In this document: positions 36,839-45,669 of the stretch, piece after piece | How positions within the stretch are numbered: the first letter of the stretch is position 1 | Layout: every line of letters begins with the position of its first letter | Source: Parasphingopyxis algicola | GTDB taxonomy: Bacteria; Pseudomonadota; Alphaproteobacteria; Sphingomonadales; Sphingomonadaceae | Direction: 5' to 3' | DNA: 64,000 nt | NCBI RefSeq assembly: GCF_013378075.1 | Contig: NZ_CP051131.1 | Span: forward strand, 2,368,501 to 2,432,500 | The notes under the pieces: model-generated | Databases searched by the model: none | What the model was told of the DNA's origin: nothing | What the model saw: only the letters and a program-made list of their open reading frames with translations | Made by a program: the position numbers and the translations under genes

Positions 36839-37558
36839 ATGTACGGGCGCATCACATTGGCAGCTTTGGCGGGTTCCGCGCTGTTTGCCGTCGGTTTGAC
36901 GGCGATGCCGGATGCCGCCGAGTCGCAGGCCCGTTCCCTTTCGCTCAATGCGCCCGAGACGATGGGCACGTTCACGCCTGCTTCCGGCGATCCCGCGATG
37001 GCGCGTGCGCTGCGCCGTGCCGGTATTTCCAGCCGCGGCATGCGGTTTACGCCGTCCGCTTCGCGGCAGGGCGACCGTCCGGTCACCGTGGCGGTGCGCG
37101 CCCGCGCCTCGACCGCGGCCCAGGCGCAACGCAATGCCGAAATGGCGATGGCGACGGGTTCGCAGGCCGGCGTCACGGCGATCACGCCCTCTGCCTATAA
37201 TCTCGGCGTGTCCGTCGGCTGGCGGCGTTTCGCCATCTCCGGCGATGTCGCGCGGATCGACAATGGCATCATTCCGGGCCGCGCCCGCGAATCCGCCGAT
37301 GTCGGGCTCAGCTATTCGGGTCGCCGCTGGAGCACGCGGGTCCAGGTTTCGGCCGATCGGCCGACGGCTGAATCGGCGCCGAGCCTGATCGACAATGAAG
37401 AACGCGTCGCGGTCGATGTCGGCGGCTCCTACAGCATTGCCCGGAACATCGATATTACCGGCGGCGTCCGCTATCAGCGCCAGCATCGGCTCGAACAGCC
37501 CGATGACGAGCGCCGCGACAGCCAGGCCGTCTATATCGGGACTGCCTTCCGCTTCTAG
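36839..37558 (+). CDS. Outer-membrane beta-barrel-like protein, unknown
   Basis: A 239-residue exported protein. The ATG at 36839 begins a signal peptide ending near Ala-Glu-Ser-Gln-Ala. The second half shows alternating beta strands ('LGVSVGWRRFAISGDVARI', 'ADVGLSYSGRRWSTRVQVSA', 'DVGGSYSIARNIDITGGVRYQ') and ends in Phe-Arg-Phe, the terminal aromatic expected of a barrel signal. It is inferred to be a small porin-like barrel. It converges on the ThiE-like gene with a 4-bp overlap. Confidence 0.7.
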   Translation: MYGRITLAALAGSALFAVGLTAMPDAAESQARSLSLNAPETMGTFTPASGDPAMARALRRAGISSRGMRFTPSASRQGDRPVTVAVRARASTAAQAQRNAEMAMATGSQAGVTAITPSAYNLGVSVGWRRFAISGDVARIDNGIIPGRARESADVGLSYSGRRWSTRVQVSADRPTAESAPSLIDNEERVAVDVGGSYSIARNIDITGGVRYQRQHRLEQPDDERRDSQAVYIGTAFRF

Positions 37559-38106
37559 GATCCGCTCGGCGTCAGTGCGCCGACCGCAGCCCAGCCATAT
37601 ATCCCGAAAGGTTCTAGCGATTGCGCGCGTTCTTCGTCGATCCCGCCCAAAGCGACGATTGGAACCCGCGATTGGCGCGCGATCAAGCCAAAACGCCTGC
37701 GACCCATCGCCCGTCCGCCCGGATGCGAGGTCGTGGCGTAAACCGGCGATAGAAAGGCCAGATCGGCGCCGACGCGTTCGGCGAGACGCAGTTCGGCCAG
37801 GTTATGGACGGCTGCGGTACGGAGGAGCATCGGCGATCCGATATGGCTTGATCGCGCGTGGTACCCATCGGCTCGCGTCGCCAGCGCCAGCTTTTCCGGT
37901 CCGGCAACAACCATGACCAAGCGCCGCCTTCGAGCGATACGCCGGATACGAGCTATCAAGGCACGGCGCGCCGCTTTGCCTAGGCTGTAATGCCGTACGA
38001 TCACCCCGCTCCCGCGCGGCAATGCTCGAAGCGCCGGCCAGAGCCGGTCGCCCTGCCGTTCGTCGGTCATCAGCCATAGCGTCGGGAGAGGGTGGCGGCG
38101 TCGCAC
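37555..38106 (-). CDS. Thiamine phosphate synthase-like (ThiE/TenI) protein
   Basis: A 183-residue TIM-barrel fragment of the ThiE/TenI superfamily: 'LWLMTDERQGDRLWPALRAL', 'LAFLSPVYATTSHPGG' and 'VPIVALGGIDEERAQSL' line the phosphate site. GTG at 38106 is preferred because family members start with a short Arg-rich segment before 'LPTLWLMTDERQ'; ATG at 38070 is the alternative. The protein is shorter than ThiE (~210), so true thiamine phosphate synthase activity is uncertain. Confidence 0.75.
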   Translation of the reverse strand: MRRRHPLPTLWLMTDERQGDRLWPALRALPRGSGVIVRHYSLGKAARRALIARIRRIARRRRLVMVVAGPEKLALATRADGYHARSSHIGSPMLLRTAAVHNLAELRLAERVGADLAFLSPVYATTSHPGGRAMGRRRFGLIARQSRVPIVALGGIDEERAQSLEPFGIYGWAAVGALTPSGS

Positions 38107-38128
38107 GCGGCTTCCTATAGCAAGCGCG

Positions 38129-38800
38129 ATGACGACAGGCGATATCCCCGCGGATCGGCTCGACGCCGTGCACGAGCACATTGCGCGGGCGGCCAAACGC
38201 GCCGGTCGCGATCCTGCCGATATCACGCTCATCGCCATCTCGAAAACCCATGACGCGGAAGCGATCCGGCCCATAATTGCCGCCGGGCACCGTGTCTTCG
38301 GCGAAAACCGGGTGCAGGAAGCGCAAGGCAAGTGGCCAGGGCTGAAGGAAGAAACGCCCGATATCGAACTGCATCTTGTCGGCCAGCTCCAATCGAACAA
38401 GGCGGACGACGCCGTGGCACTGTTCGATGCGATCCACAGCGTCGACCGGTCGTCGCTCGTCAAGGCGCTCGCCAAGGCTTTCCGCAAGACCGACCGGCGG
38501 CCGCGGCTCTTCGTCCAAGTGAATATCGGCGAGGAAGAGCAAAAGGGCGGATGCGCGATCGCCGACTTGCCGGCTCTCCTCGACCGGGCCCGCGCGGCGG
38601 ACCTCGAAATCGCCGGGCTGATGTGCATTCCGCCCCAGGGGCGCGAACCTGCGCCCTTTTTCGCCCTGCTCGCCAAGCTTGCCGAGGATAACGGCGTGCC
38701 GCTGCTCAGCATGGGCATGTCGTCCGATTATGAAACCGCTGTCATGTGCGGCGCGACCCATGTCCGGGTCGGCACGGCCTTGTTCGGCACGCGCGGATAG
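38129..38800 (+). CDS. PLP homeostasis protein, YggS family
   Basis: The 223-residue product has the PLP Lys in 'ITLIAISKTHDAEAIRPIIAAG', then 'FGENRVQEAQGKW', 'IELHLVGQLQSNKA' and the phosphate-binding 'LLSMGMSSDYETAVMCGATHVRVGTALFG'. It controls pyridoxal phosphate levels in the cytoplasm and has no known catalytic activity. It is divergent from the ThiE-like gene with 22 bp between starts. Confidence 0.95.
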   Translation: MTTGDIPADRLDAVHEHIARAAKRAGRDPADITLIAISKTHDAEAIRPIIAAGHRVFGENRVQEAQGKWPGLKEETPDIELHLVGQLQSNKADDAVALFDAIHSVDRSSLVKALAKAFRKTDRRPRLFVQVNIGEEEQKGGCAIADLPALLDRARAADLEIAGLMCIPPQGREPAPFFALLAKLAEDNGVPLLSMGMSSDYETAVMCGATHVRVGTALFGTRG

Positions 38801-38809
38801 TCACCTGCG

Positions 38810-39889
38810 TTAAAGCTGGTGGCCGGTCCGGTCGCGCTTGGTGGCCAGATACTGCTCGTTATGGACATTCTCGCCATGGACATGTGCGACGCGCTCGGCG
38901 ACCGTGATCCCCGCGGCCCCGAGCCCCGCAACCTTGTCCGGATTGTTGGTCAGCAGCCGGATTTCCCGTTGGCCCAACAGCGCGAGCATCCGCGCCGCGA
39001 TCCCGAAATCGCGCTCGTCGACCGCGAAGCCGAGCCGCGTATTGGCGTCGACCGTGTCGAAGCCCTCGTCCTGCAGCGCATAGGCGCGCAACTTGTTGAC
39101 GAGGCCGATGCCGCGCCCCTCCTGCCGCAGATAGAGCAATATGCCCCAGCCCTCGCCCGCCATCGCGGCCATCGCGCCCGACAGTTGCGGCCCGCAATCG
39201 CATTTGAGCGACGCCAGCACATCGCCGGTCAGGCACTCGCTGTGCAGGCGGACGAGCGGCGGTTTCCCATTGGGCGCGCCGATCAGCAGCGCGATATGCT
39301 CGGCCGCATCGGCGCGGTGCCGAAAGGCGACGATCTCCGCCTGTTCGGCCGCGGCCACGGGAAGCCGCGCCCGCGCGGCGATCGCGAGATCGTCGGGGTC
39401 GTCATACGCCTCGATATCGGCCAGCGACAGGGCGTCGCCGTCGCCGGCTTCCGCGACGAAAACGGCAGGCAGCAGATTGGCGAGGCGGGCCAGTTTCAGC
39501 GCCGCCGCCGAGGCTTCGGGATGCGTCACGGCGAGCGCGCGGAACGGCCCCTTGAGCGGCGTGCGAAGATCAAAGGCCGGGTCTGCGATGGCGATTGCGG
39601 CGGCGAGGTCGTGCCATGCCTCACGCTGTACGCGCACCGGCGCTCCGGGCGTCGCGGCCTCGAGTTGATTGGCGAGCTTGAGGGTTTCGGCCCGCCCTGC
39701 ACCGATCAGAATGTCGGCTGGGCCATCGCCGTCGAAATCCGCCAGCCCCGCTTCGTCGGCGGTCTCGATCGCGAGAATGCGGATCGCGCCGCTGCCGTCG
39801 CCACAGGCGACGGGCCAGCCGCGCCGCAGCGCATCGATCGCGCCCGCGACCTTGCGGCTGTCACCGCTATCGGGGGCTGCTTCAGACAC
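38810..39889 (-). CDS. ribA: GTP cyclohydrolase II with a decayed RibB-like N-terminal domain
   Basis: The 359-residue C-terminal half is a normal GCH II: zinc ligands in 'ECLTGDVLASLKCDCGPQ', 'LRQEGRGIGLVNKLRAYALQD', and 'RLLTNNPDKVAGL'. It makes the riboflavin precursor from GTP. The first ~160 residues follow the layout of DHBP synthase (RibB), but the acidic metal-binding and catalytic motifs of RibB are not seen, so that domain is probably inactive. The gene overlaps xthA by 8 bp. Confidence 0.9.
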   Translation of the reverse strand: MSEAAPDSGDSRKVAGAIDALRRGWPVACGDGSGAIRILAIETADEAGLADFDGDGPADILIGAGRAETLKLANQLEAATPGAPVRVQREAWHDLAAAIAIADPAFDLRTPLKGPFRALAVTHPEASAAALKLARLANLLPAVFVAEAGDGDALSLADIEAYDDPDDLAIAARARLPVAAAEQAEIVAFRHRADAAEHIALLIGAPNGKPPLVRLHSECLTGDVLASLKCDCGPQLSGAMAAMAGEGWGILLYLRQEGRGIGLVNKLRAYALQDEGFDTVDANTRLGFAVDERDFGIAARMLALLGQREIRLLTNNPDKVAGLGAAGITVAERVAHVHGENVHNEQYLATKRDRTGHQL

Positions 39890-40676
39890 GGAACTCGGTC
39901 ACCAGCGGCACGTGATCGGAGGGTTTGTGCCAGCTCCTGCTCGGTTCATGGACGGTATGGGCAACTGCCTTTTCGGCGAGATCCGGGCTCGCCCACATGT
40001 GATCGAGCCGACGGCCCCGGTCCGATGCCGCCCAGTCCTTCGCGCGATAGCTCCACCAGCTGTAATAGCGCTCGGGCGGCGGGACGAAGCGGCGGCCAAG
40101 ATCGACCCAGTCATGCGACTGTTGCAGCCTGTCGAGCGTTTCCACTTCGATGGGTGTGTGACTCACCACCTTGAGCAGTTGCTTGTGGCTCCAGACGTCC
40201 GATTCAAGCGGCGCGACGTTGAAATCGCCCACCAAAAGCGTCTGCCGGTCGAGCGCTTTCGACCATTGGGTCATCCGGTCGAGGAAATCGAGCTTCTGGC
40301 CGAATTTGGGATTCTGGTCGCGATCGGGAATGTCGCCGCCCGCCGGCACATAGACATTTTCGAGATGGAATCCGGAATCGAGCCGGACGCCGACATGCCG
40401 CGCCTCGCCGTTTGCCTGCCAGTCGAGCCGGTTATCCTGGTGTATCGGCACCTTGCTGACGATCGCCACGCCATGATGCATCTTCTGGCCGTTCAGCGCC
40501 TGATATTCGTAACCCAGCGCCTTCAGCGCCTCAACCGGGAAGGTCTCATCGACGGTCTTCGTCTCCTGCAGGCACAGGATGTCGGGGGCCTCCTCCGCCA
40601 GGAAGCGTTCGACGATGCCGATGCGGAAACGGACCGAATTGATGTTCCATGTCGCGATTTTGAGGGTCGAAGCCAT
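39882..40676 (-). CDS. xthA: Exodeoxyribonuclease III
   Basis: A 264-residue AP endonuclease/3' exonuclease. Conserved motifs are 'KIATWNINSVRFR', 'DILCLQETKTVDETFP', 'LVGDFNVAPLESDVW', 'WWSYRAKDWAASDRGRRLDHMW' and the catalytic His in 'PSDHVPLVTEFRV'. It acts in base excision repair. It is upstream of ribA and overlaps it. Confidence 0.95.
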   Translation of the reverse strand: MASTLKIATWNINSVRFRIGIVERFLAEEAPDILCLQETKTVDETFPVEALKALGYEYQALNGQKMHHGVAIVSKVPIHQDNRLDWQANGEARHVGVRLDSGFHLENVYVPAGGDIPDRDQNPKFGQKLDFLDRMTQWSKALDRQTLLVGDFNVAPLESDVWSHKQLLKVVSHTPIEVETLDRLQQSHDWVDLGRRFVPPPERYYSWWSYRAKDWAASDRGRRLDHMWASPDLAEKAVAHTVHEPSRSWHKPSDHVPLVTEFRV

Positions 40677-40750
40677 GGCAAGAGCCTCTAGCGGCCAATC
40701 GCGGCCAGCGCCACTGGCAAGCGCGACAGGTGTGCGCGCGCCAAATAGAA

Positions 40751-40784
40751 GACCCCCGCTCCGGGGGCATTTGGAGCGGGGGTC
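40751..40784. terminator. Strong 12-bp GC hairpin between lolA and xthA
   Basis: GACCCCCGCTCC (40751-40762) and GGAGCGGGGGTC (40773-40784) pair perfectly around a 10-nt loop. The rest of the 319-bp gap 40677-40995 shows no gene. The hairpin lacks a T run on either side, so it may be a processing or Rho-linked structure. lolA ends at 40996 reading toward it, so terminating lolA transcription is the simplest role. Confidence 0.45.
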
Positions 40785-40995
40785 GAAACCTAGTCGTTCG
40801 TCACGCTAGGCGGGAGGTGCGGCGCAGGCGGGCAACAGGGGGAATCCCGCTCGGCCTTTAAGCGCCTCCACATCCTCCTTCTAGCGGGTTTTTCCTGACG
40901 GGCGGATGAATGACAGGGCCCTATCCGTCGCCGATTTCGCTCAACAGGGCGCCGGACTGCGCTATATGTGCGACGACCGGCGGCGACGGGTTAAT

Positions 40996-41631
40996 CTAAC
41001 GGCGGCGGTTGCGCGGCCGCGGATCGCGATAGCGGAACGTCCGGTCGGCGATCTCCATGCCGAACCGCTGATTGGCGAGGTTGATCGTCGTGAGGTTGTT
41101 CTGCGAATCGAGCACGGTCCAGCCCTGCAACATGAGACCGCCGGGGGCTGACGGATTGCGCAGGAAGGTGATCGTGATCGTGCCATACTCGGGATGTTCG
41201 GGATCGCGCGCCCGGACGCGAACTTCGCTGTTCCGGCCCGAATCGATGACCCGGGCGAAACGCGACAGGTCACGGTCGGGATTGAGCAGCACCGAAAGCG
41301 GCGAATCGCCGATCGGCCAGCGCTGGACCTGGCGGACGTCATAGTCGACGAACGTCAGCGCACGGCCGTCCGAAACGACCAACATGTTGACGCCCTCTTC
41401 GTAAGAGAAGCGGATCTTGCCCGGCCGTTTGAGAAACATCTCGCCGCGCACCGACTGGCCGGCCCGGTTGGTCTCGATGAAATCGGCCCGCATCGTGTTT
41501 ACCGACTGCAGGTGACGCTGGACCTGGGCGAGTACATCCTGCTGCGCTTCGGCGGGCGCCGGCGCGATCAGGGCGCTAGCGGTCAGCGCGAGCGGTGCGG
41601 CGGCAAGGGCAAGGGCGGTAAGGCGATGCAT
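40996..41631 (-). CDS. lolA: Outer membrane lipoprotein carrier protein LolA
   Basis: About 211 residues with a signal peptide starting at 41631 (Met-His-Arg-Leu) and ending Ala-Glu-Ala-Gln. The mature part has 'LQSVNTMRADFIETNRAGQSVRGEMFLKRPGKIRFSY' in pieces typical of LolA, and 'GTITITFLRNPSAPGGLMLQGWTVLDSQNNLT'-like strands. It ferries lipoproteins across the periplasm to LolB. An ATG at 41655 is an alternative start. It follows ftsK in the same direction, the usual order. Confidence 0.9.
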   Translation of the reverse strand: MHRLTALALAAAPLALTASALIAPAPAEAQQDVLAQVQRHLQSVNTMRADFIETNRAGQSVRGEMFLKRPGKIRFSYEEGVNMLVVSDGRALTFVDYDVRQVQRWPIGDSPLSVLLNPDRDLSRFARVIDSGRNSEVRVRARDPEHPEYGTITITFLRNPSAPGGLMLQGWTVLDSQNNLTTINLANQRFGMEIADRTFRYRDPRPRNRRR

Positions 41632-41742
41632 ATGTCTGTCCGTGTATCTATCCATTGGGGGATCGAGCGCGGGTAATGGGTTTTCCGCGTTGAATGCAAA
41701 CTGAACCCGGAAGTTCCCCGTCATTCAGCTGCATCGGCCCGC

Positions 41743-44037
41743 CTAAACCGGATTGCCTTCCTGGTCGATCAGTACTTCGCGGCGGCCGACATGGTTGGCG
41801 GCGCTCACCTTGCCTTCCGCCTCCATCCGCTCGATCAGCCGCGCGGCGTTATTGTAGCCGACACGCAGCTGGCGCTGGATGTAGCTGGTCGAGGCCTTCT
41901 GGCTTTCCGCGACGATCTGGCACGCCTTGCGGTAGAGCTGCTCTTCGGCCGAATCCTCGCCCGTCGGCTGGCCGTCGAACGTATAGCCGCCATCCTCGGG
42001 TTCCTCGGTGACCGCCTGCACATATTCGGGCTGGCCTTGTTCGCGCCAGTGATCGGCGACCCGGCGGACTTCCTCGTCGGACACGAACGGGCAATGGACG
42101 CGCGCGATCTGCTTGCCGCCCGGCATATAGAGCATATCGCCCTTGCCCAGCAGCTGTTCGGCGCCCTGTTCGCCGAGGATCGTGCGCGAATCGATCTTCG
42201 AGGTGACCGAGAAGCTGATCCGCGTCGGCAGGTTCGCCTTGATGACGCCGGTAATGACGTCGACCGAGGGGCGCTGCGTCGCCATGATGAGATGGATGCC
42301 GGCGGCGCGCGCCTTCTGCGCCAGCCGCTGGATCAGAAACTCGACTTCCTTGCCGGCCGTCATCATGAGATCGGCGAGCTCGTCGACGACGACGACGATC
42401 TGCGGCAGCGGCTCATATTCGAGCTCCTCTTCCTCGTAGACGGGCTGGCCCGTATCCGCATCATAGCCGGTCTGGACGCGGCGGCCGAGCGGCTTGCCCT
42501 TGGCCTTGGCGGCGCGGACCTTGTCGTTGAAACCCTGCAGCGACCGGACCGACAGCGATGCGAGCATCCGGTATCGCTCCTCCATCTGCTCGACCGCCCA
42601 TTTGAGCGCGCGCACCGCCTTGGCGGGTTCGGTCACCACCGGCGAAAGCAGATGCGGGATATCGTCGTAGATGCTCAGCTCGAGCATCTTCGGATCGATC
42701 ATGATCAGCTTACATTCCTCGGGCGTCAGTCGGTAGAGCAGCGACAGGATCATGCAATTGAGCCCGACCGACTTGCCCGAGCCGGTGGTGCCGGCGACGA
42801 GCAGGTGCGGCATCGGCGCCAGATCGGCGATGACGGGATCGCCGGCGATATTCTTGCCGAGGATGATCGGCAACTTGGCCGAATGGTCCTCGAACGCCGC
42901 ACTCGCGATCATTTCGGAGAGTACGACCATTTCGCGATGCTGGTTGGGCAGTTCGATCCCGATCACGCTGCGTCCCGGGATCACGGCAACGCGCGCCGAG
43001 ATGGCGGACATGTTGCGCGCGATATCGTCGGCCAGCTGGATGACGCGGCTCGCCTTGATCCCGCTCGCCGGTTCGAGCTCGTACATGGTGACGACGGGGC
43101 CGGGCCGCACTTCGACGATCTCGCCTTTCACGTGGAAATCGTCGAGCACCGATTCGAGCAGCCGCGCATTGCGTTCAAGCGCCGCCTTGTCGAGCGCCTG
43201 GCCCTGATCGTCGGGCGACGGGTTCAGCAGTTCGAGCGTCGGCAGGTCGTAATTGAGGTTGAGCGAGCGCTGGCGCGGTTTCTTGCCCGTCGGGGGCCGG
43301 CCCGCCTTCGGGTCGGTGATCACGGGGGCCCGCGCTTCGGGTTCGGGCGGAGGGACCTTCTTGCGCGGCTGGGGCGCTTTCTTGGCGGTTTCGCGCGCGT
43401 CGGTGATCTTGACCGGTTTCGGCCGATCGGCGCGGCGGAACAGGAAGGCGCGCTCATCCTCGTCGAGCGCGAGGCCGCGATACCAGAGATAGAGCCCGCC
43501 GCCGCCGAGCAGGGCGGCGAGCGCCCAGCCCAGATAACGGGCGAGATCCGGATTTCCGATCAGGCTCAGCAGACTGCCAAACACCGCGCCGCCGCCATAG
43601 CCGAGCACGCCGCCCCAGCCCAATGGAAGCCCGCGTATGCTGGCGCCCGCCAACAGGGTGAGCGCCGAACCGACCAGCATGATGGCGACCGCGATCAGCA
43701 ATACCGAGCGCGGCCAGCGGCCGAGCGGCGCATCGCGCCAGAGCCTGAGCGCGACGAGCGCCGCCAAGGGCAGTAGCAGACCGGCCAGCGGGCCGAACAT
43801 TATGAGCAGCGCTTCGGACACATAGGCGCCGCCGCCGCCCAGAAGATTTTGCGCCGGGCCTTCCGCGGCCGTGTTGAGCGCGGGGTCGCTGGGCCGGTAG
43901 CTGACCAGCGCCAGCGCGACGAGCACCGTCAGGATCAGCAGACCGAGCGATACGAACAGAGCAGTCGAGCGCGATGCCGCGCGCCGCATCGCTTCGCGCC
44001 AGGCCGGCATCTGCGCCGCCAATCCACCCTGTGCCAT
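41743..44037 (-). CDS. ftsK: DNA translocase FtsK
   Basis: A 764-residue translocase. Four hydrophobic helices lie in the first ~190 residues, followed by a Pro/Lys-rich linker and the RecA-like motor with Walker A 'LLVAGTTGSGKSVGLNCMI' and Walker B 'IVVVVDELADLMM'. The C-terminal gamma winged helix is 'ASTSYIQRQLRVGYNNAARL', which reads KOPS. It clears chromosome termini at division. Start 44037 is set by GGGAGG 7-8 bp upstream; an ATG at 44064 is in frame. Confidence 0.96.
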   Translation of the reverse strand: MAQGGLAAQMPAWREAMRRAASRSTALFVSLGLLILTVLVALALVSYRPSDPALNTAAEGPAQNLLGGGGAYVSEALLIMFGPLAGLLLPLAALVALRLWRDAPLGRWPRSVLLIAVAIMLVGSALTLLAGASIRGLPLGWGGVLGYGGGAVFGSLLSLIGNPDLARYLGWALAALLGGGGLYLWYRGLALDEDERAFLFRRADRPKPVKITDARETAKKAPQPRKKVPPPEPEARAPVITDPKAGRPPTGKKPRQRSLNLNYDLPTLELLNPSPDDQGQALDKAALERNARLLESVLDDFHVKGEIVEVRPGPVVTMYELEPASGIKASRVIQLADDIARNMSAISARVAVIPGRSVIGIELPNQHREMVVLSEMIASAAFEDHSAKLPIILGKNIAGDPVIADLAPMPHLLVAGTTGSGKSVGLNCMILSLLYRLTPEECKLIMIDPKMLELSIYDDIPHLLSPVVTEPAKAVRALKWAVEQMEERYRMLASLSVRSLQGFNDKVRAAKAKGKPLGRRVQTGYDADTGQPVYEEEELEYEPLPQIVVVVDELADLMMTAGKEVEFLIQRLAQKARAAGIHLIMATQRPSVDVITGVIKANLPTRISFSVTSKIDSRTILGEQGAEQLLGKGDMLYMPGGKQIARVHCPFVSDEEVRRVADHWREQGQPEYVQAVTEEPEDGGYTFDGQPTGEDSAEEQLYRKACQIVAESQKASTSYIQRQLRVGYNNAARLIERMEAEGKVSAANHVGRREVLIDQEGNPV

Positions 44038-44189
44038 CTCGCGCCTCCCGCCTTTTGTGCGCAATTTGTTCCTTGTTTAACCCTAATGCGCCTCCGCCGG
44101 ACTCGCCGTCAAGCACAAGCGGCTATGCGGCCCGCTTTCGCTGCGTTAAAGCGAGTCCCTATGGCGATGAACGGCGTTTGTTTGTCAGA

Positions 44190-44207
44190 ATTTCCCTATC
44201 GGGAAAT
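44190..44207. repeat. Small hairpin next to the 35-bp inverted repeat
   Basis: ATTTCCC (44190-44196) pairs with GGGAAAT (44201-44207) around a 4-nt loop and directly abuts the larger repeat. It may be part of the same element, although the second repeat copy upstream of leuS lacks it. Confidence 0.5.
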
Positions 44208-44292
44208 CGCCGCACCGGCCCGCACCCCCTCCCGGCCTCCCATTGAGTGTACCCTGTTGGGAGGCCGGGAGGGGGTGCGGGCCGGTGCGGCG
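44208..44292. repeat. Dispersed hairpin repeat, copy A (perfect 35-bp arms)
   Basis: Arms 44208-44242 and 44258-44292 are exact reverse complements, with a 15-nt loop containing GTGTACCCTGT. It lies in the 335-bp ftsK-ubiH gap (divergent genes), which holds no coding sequence. It is a second copy of the element upstream of leuS, so it is a genome-wide repeat rather than a local terminator. Confidence 0.9.
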
Positions 44293-44372
44293 TTCGACCG
44301 ACAGGTTGAGTCTGATCAAAAAACCGGCAAGGGTCAGCTGGGCTGTACTTCTGCGGAATCGGGCGACTTTTT

Positions 44373-45590
44373 ATGAATCAAAGCGACGTGATCATCCTGG
44401 GCGGCGGACTGGTCGGCCAGACTCTGGCGCTGGCGCTCGACGCGCACGGCCTGTCGAGCGCGGTGATCGACAGGATGCCGGCCGAAGCCCTGCTCGACAG
44501 CAGTTATGACGGGCGAGTGTCGGCGGTCGCGAGCGCGAGCTGGAACATGCTCGACGCGATCGGCCTTGGCGCGGCGCTCGAAGGAAAGGGCTGCGCGATC
44601 GGCTCGATCCGCGCGAGCGATGGCCTCGCGCCCGGCCGCCTCGATTTCGAACCCGGTGAGGGCGAGGGGCCGCTCGGTATCATGTTCGAAAACCGGCTGC
44701 TGCGGGCGACATTGTTCGAAGCGTCGCAAAGGGCCGAGCATATCGCGCTCCATATGGCGAAAAGCGCGGCCGATGTGCAGCGCGAACCGGGCGGCGTCAC
44801 GGTGACGCTCGACGACGGGACGGTGCTGAAGGGATCGCTGCTGATCGGCGCCGAGGGGCGGGGTTCGCCGACGCGCGATGCGGCCGGCATCCGCATCGCG
44901 CGCTGGAGTTACAAGCACCACGCCATCGTCGCGACGATCAACCACGAAAAGCCGCATGGCGCGATCGCTTACGAGATATTCTATCCGGCCGGGCCCTTCG
45001 CGCTCTTGCCGATGCTCGACGACGCGAACGGCCACCGCTCGGCGCTGGTCTGGACAGTGGACGAGAAGAACGGCCCGGCAATGCTCGCGCTCGGCGAGCG
45101 CGCCTTTCTTGCCGAAGCGCAGAAGCGGATGGGCAGCTTTCTCGGAGAATTGGCGCTGGCCGGCCCGCGCGGCGCCTATCCGCTGGGCTTTCACCATGCC
45201 GCGACGATCACCGGTGAGCGGTTGGCGCTGGTCGGCGACAGCGCGCACGGTATCCACCCGATCGCGGGGCAGGGCCTCAATCTCGGTTTCCGCGATGTCG
45301 CGGCGCTCGCCGAAGTGCTGGTCGAGGGCGTTCGGCTCGGCATGGATCCGGGCGATGCGCAGCTGCTCAAACGCTATGAGACCTGGCGCAGCCTCGACAC
45401 CCTGATGGTCGCGATGGCGACCGACGGGCTGACCCGGCTGTTCGGCATCCCGGGCAGGGCGGCGTCGAAGATCCGTCGTTTCGGCATGACGGCGGTCGAC
45501 CGCATCCCGCCGCTCAAGCGCCGCTTCGTCGATGAGGCGCGGGGCAGCAGCGGACGACTGCCGCTGCTGCTGCAGGGCGTCACCGTTTAG
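44373..45590 (+). CDS. UbiH/COQ6 family FAD monooxygenase
   Basis: A 405-residue flavoprotein with 'DVIILGGGLVGQTLALALDAHG' (FAD), 'YDGRVSAVASASWNMLDAIGL', the mid 'LLIGAEGRGSPTRDAAGI' (DG-like motif) and 'RLALVGDSAHGIHPIAGQGLNLGFRDVAAL'. It hydroxylates an intermediate ring of ubiquinone. Which ring position it modifies (UbiH, UbiF, UbiI or a broad UbiL type) cannot be decided from sequence alone. Confidence 0.92.
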   Translation: MNQSDVIILGGGLVGQTLALALDAHGLSSAVIDRMPAEALLDSSYDGRVSAVASASWNMLDAIGLGAALEGKGCAIGSIRASDGLAPGRLDFEPGEGEGPLGIMFENRLLRATLFEASQRAEHIALHMAKSAADVQREPGGVTVTLDDGTVLKGSLLIGAEGRGSPTRDAAGIRIARWSYKHHAIVATINHEKPHGAIAYEIFYPAGPFALLPMLDDANGHRSALVWTVDEKNGPAMLALGERAFLAEAQKRMGSFLGELALAGPRGAYPLGFHHAATITGERLALVGDSAHGIHPIAGQGLNLGFRDVAALAEVLVEGVRLGMDPGDAQLLKRYETWRSLDTLMVAMATDGLTRLFGIPGRAASKIRRFGMTAVDRIPPLKRRFVDEARGSSGRLPLLLQGVTV

Positions 45591-45592
45591 TC

Positions 45593-45625
45593 AAAAAAAC
45601 CGCCGCCCGCTCGAGGGGGCGGCGG
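45593..45625 (-). terminator. Intrinsic terminator of the urcA gene
   Basis: CCGCCGCCC (45600-45608) pairs with GGGCGGCGG (45617-45625). Read on the minus strand the stem is followed by seven T (45599-45593). It lies 45 bp after the urcA stop and may also stop ubiH transcripts, though that strand has no T run. Confidence 0.75.
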
Positions 45626-45669
45626 CAGTGGAGAGACCTGGAGGCGGTCCCGTTCAGAGGGGCCGGGCG

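Noticed and set aside
40906-41151. Possible small gene between xthA and lolA on the + strand
   Set aside because: Most of it overlaps the lolA C-terminus in antisense and it has no family features.
43129-43144. CACGTG-centred sequence TTTCACGTGGAAA in ftsK as a third parS
   Set aside because: The palindrome is broken (GGAAA instead of GAAAC) and it is codon-constrained; CACGTG at 55386 fails in the same way.
41791-43776. A 661-codon + strand frame opposite ftsK
   Set aside because: Mirror of the ftsK coding frame; Asp/Arg/Gly-rich with no fold.
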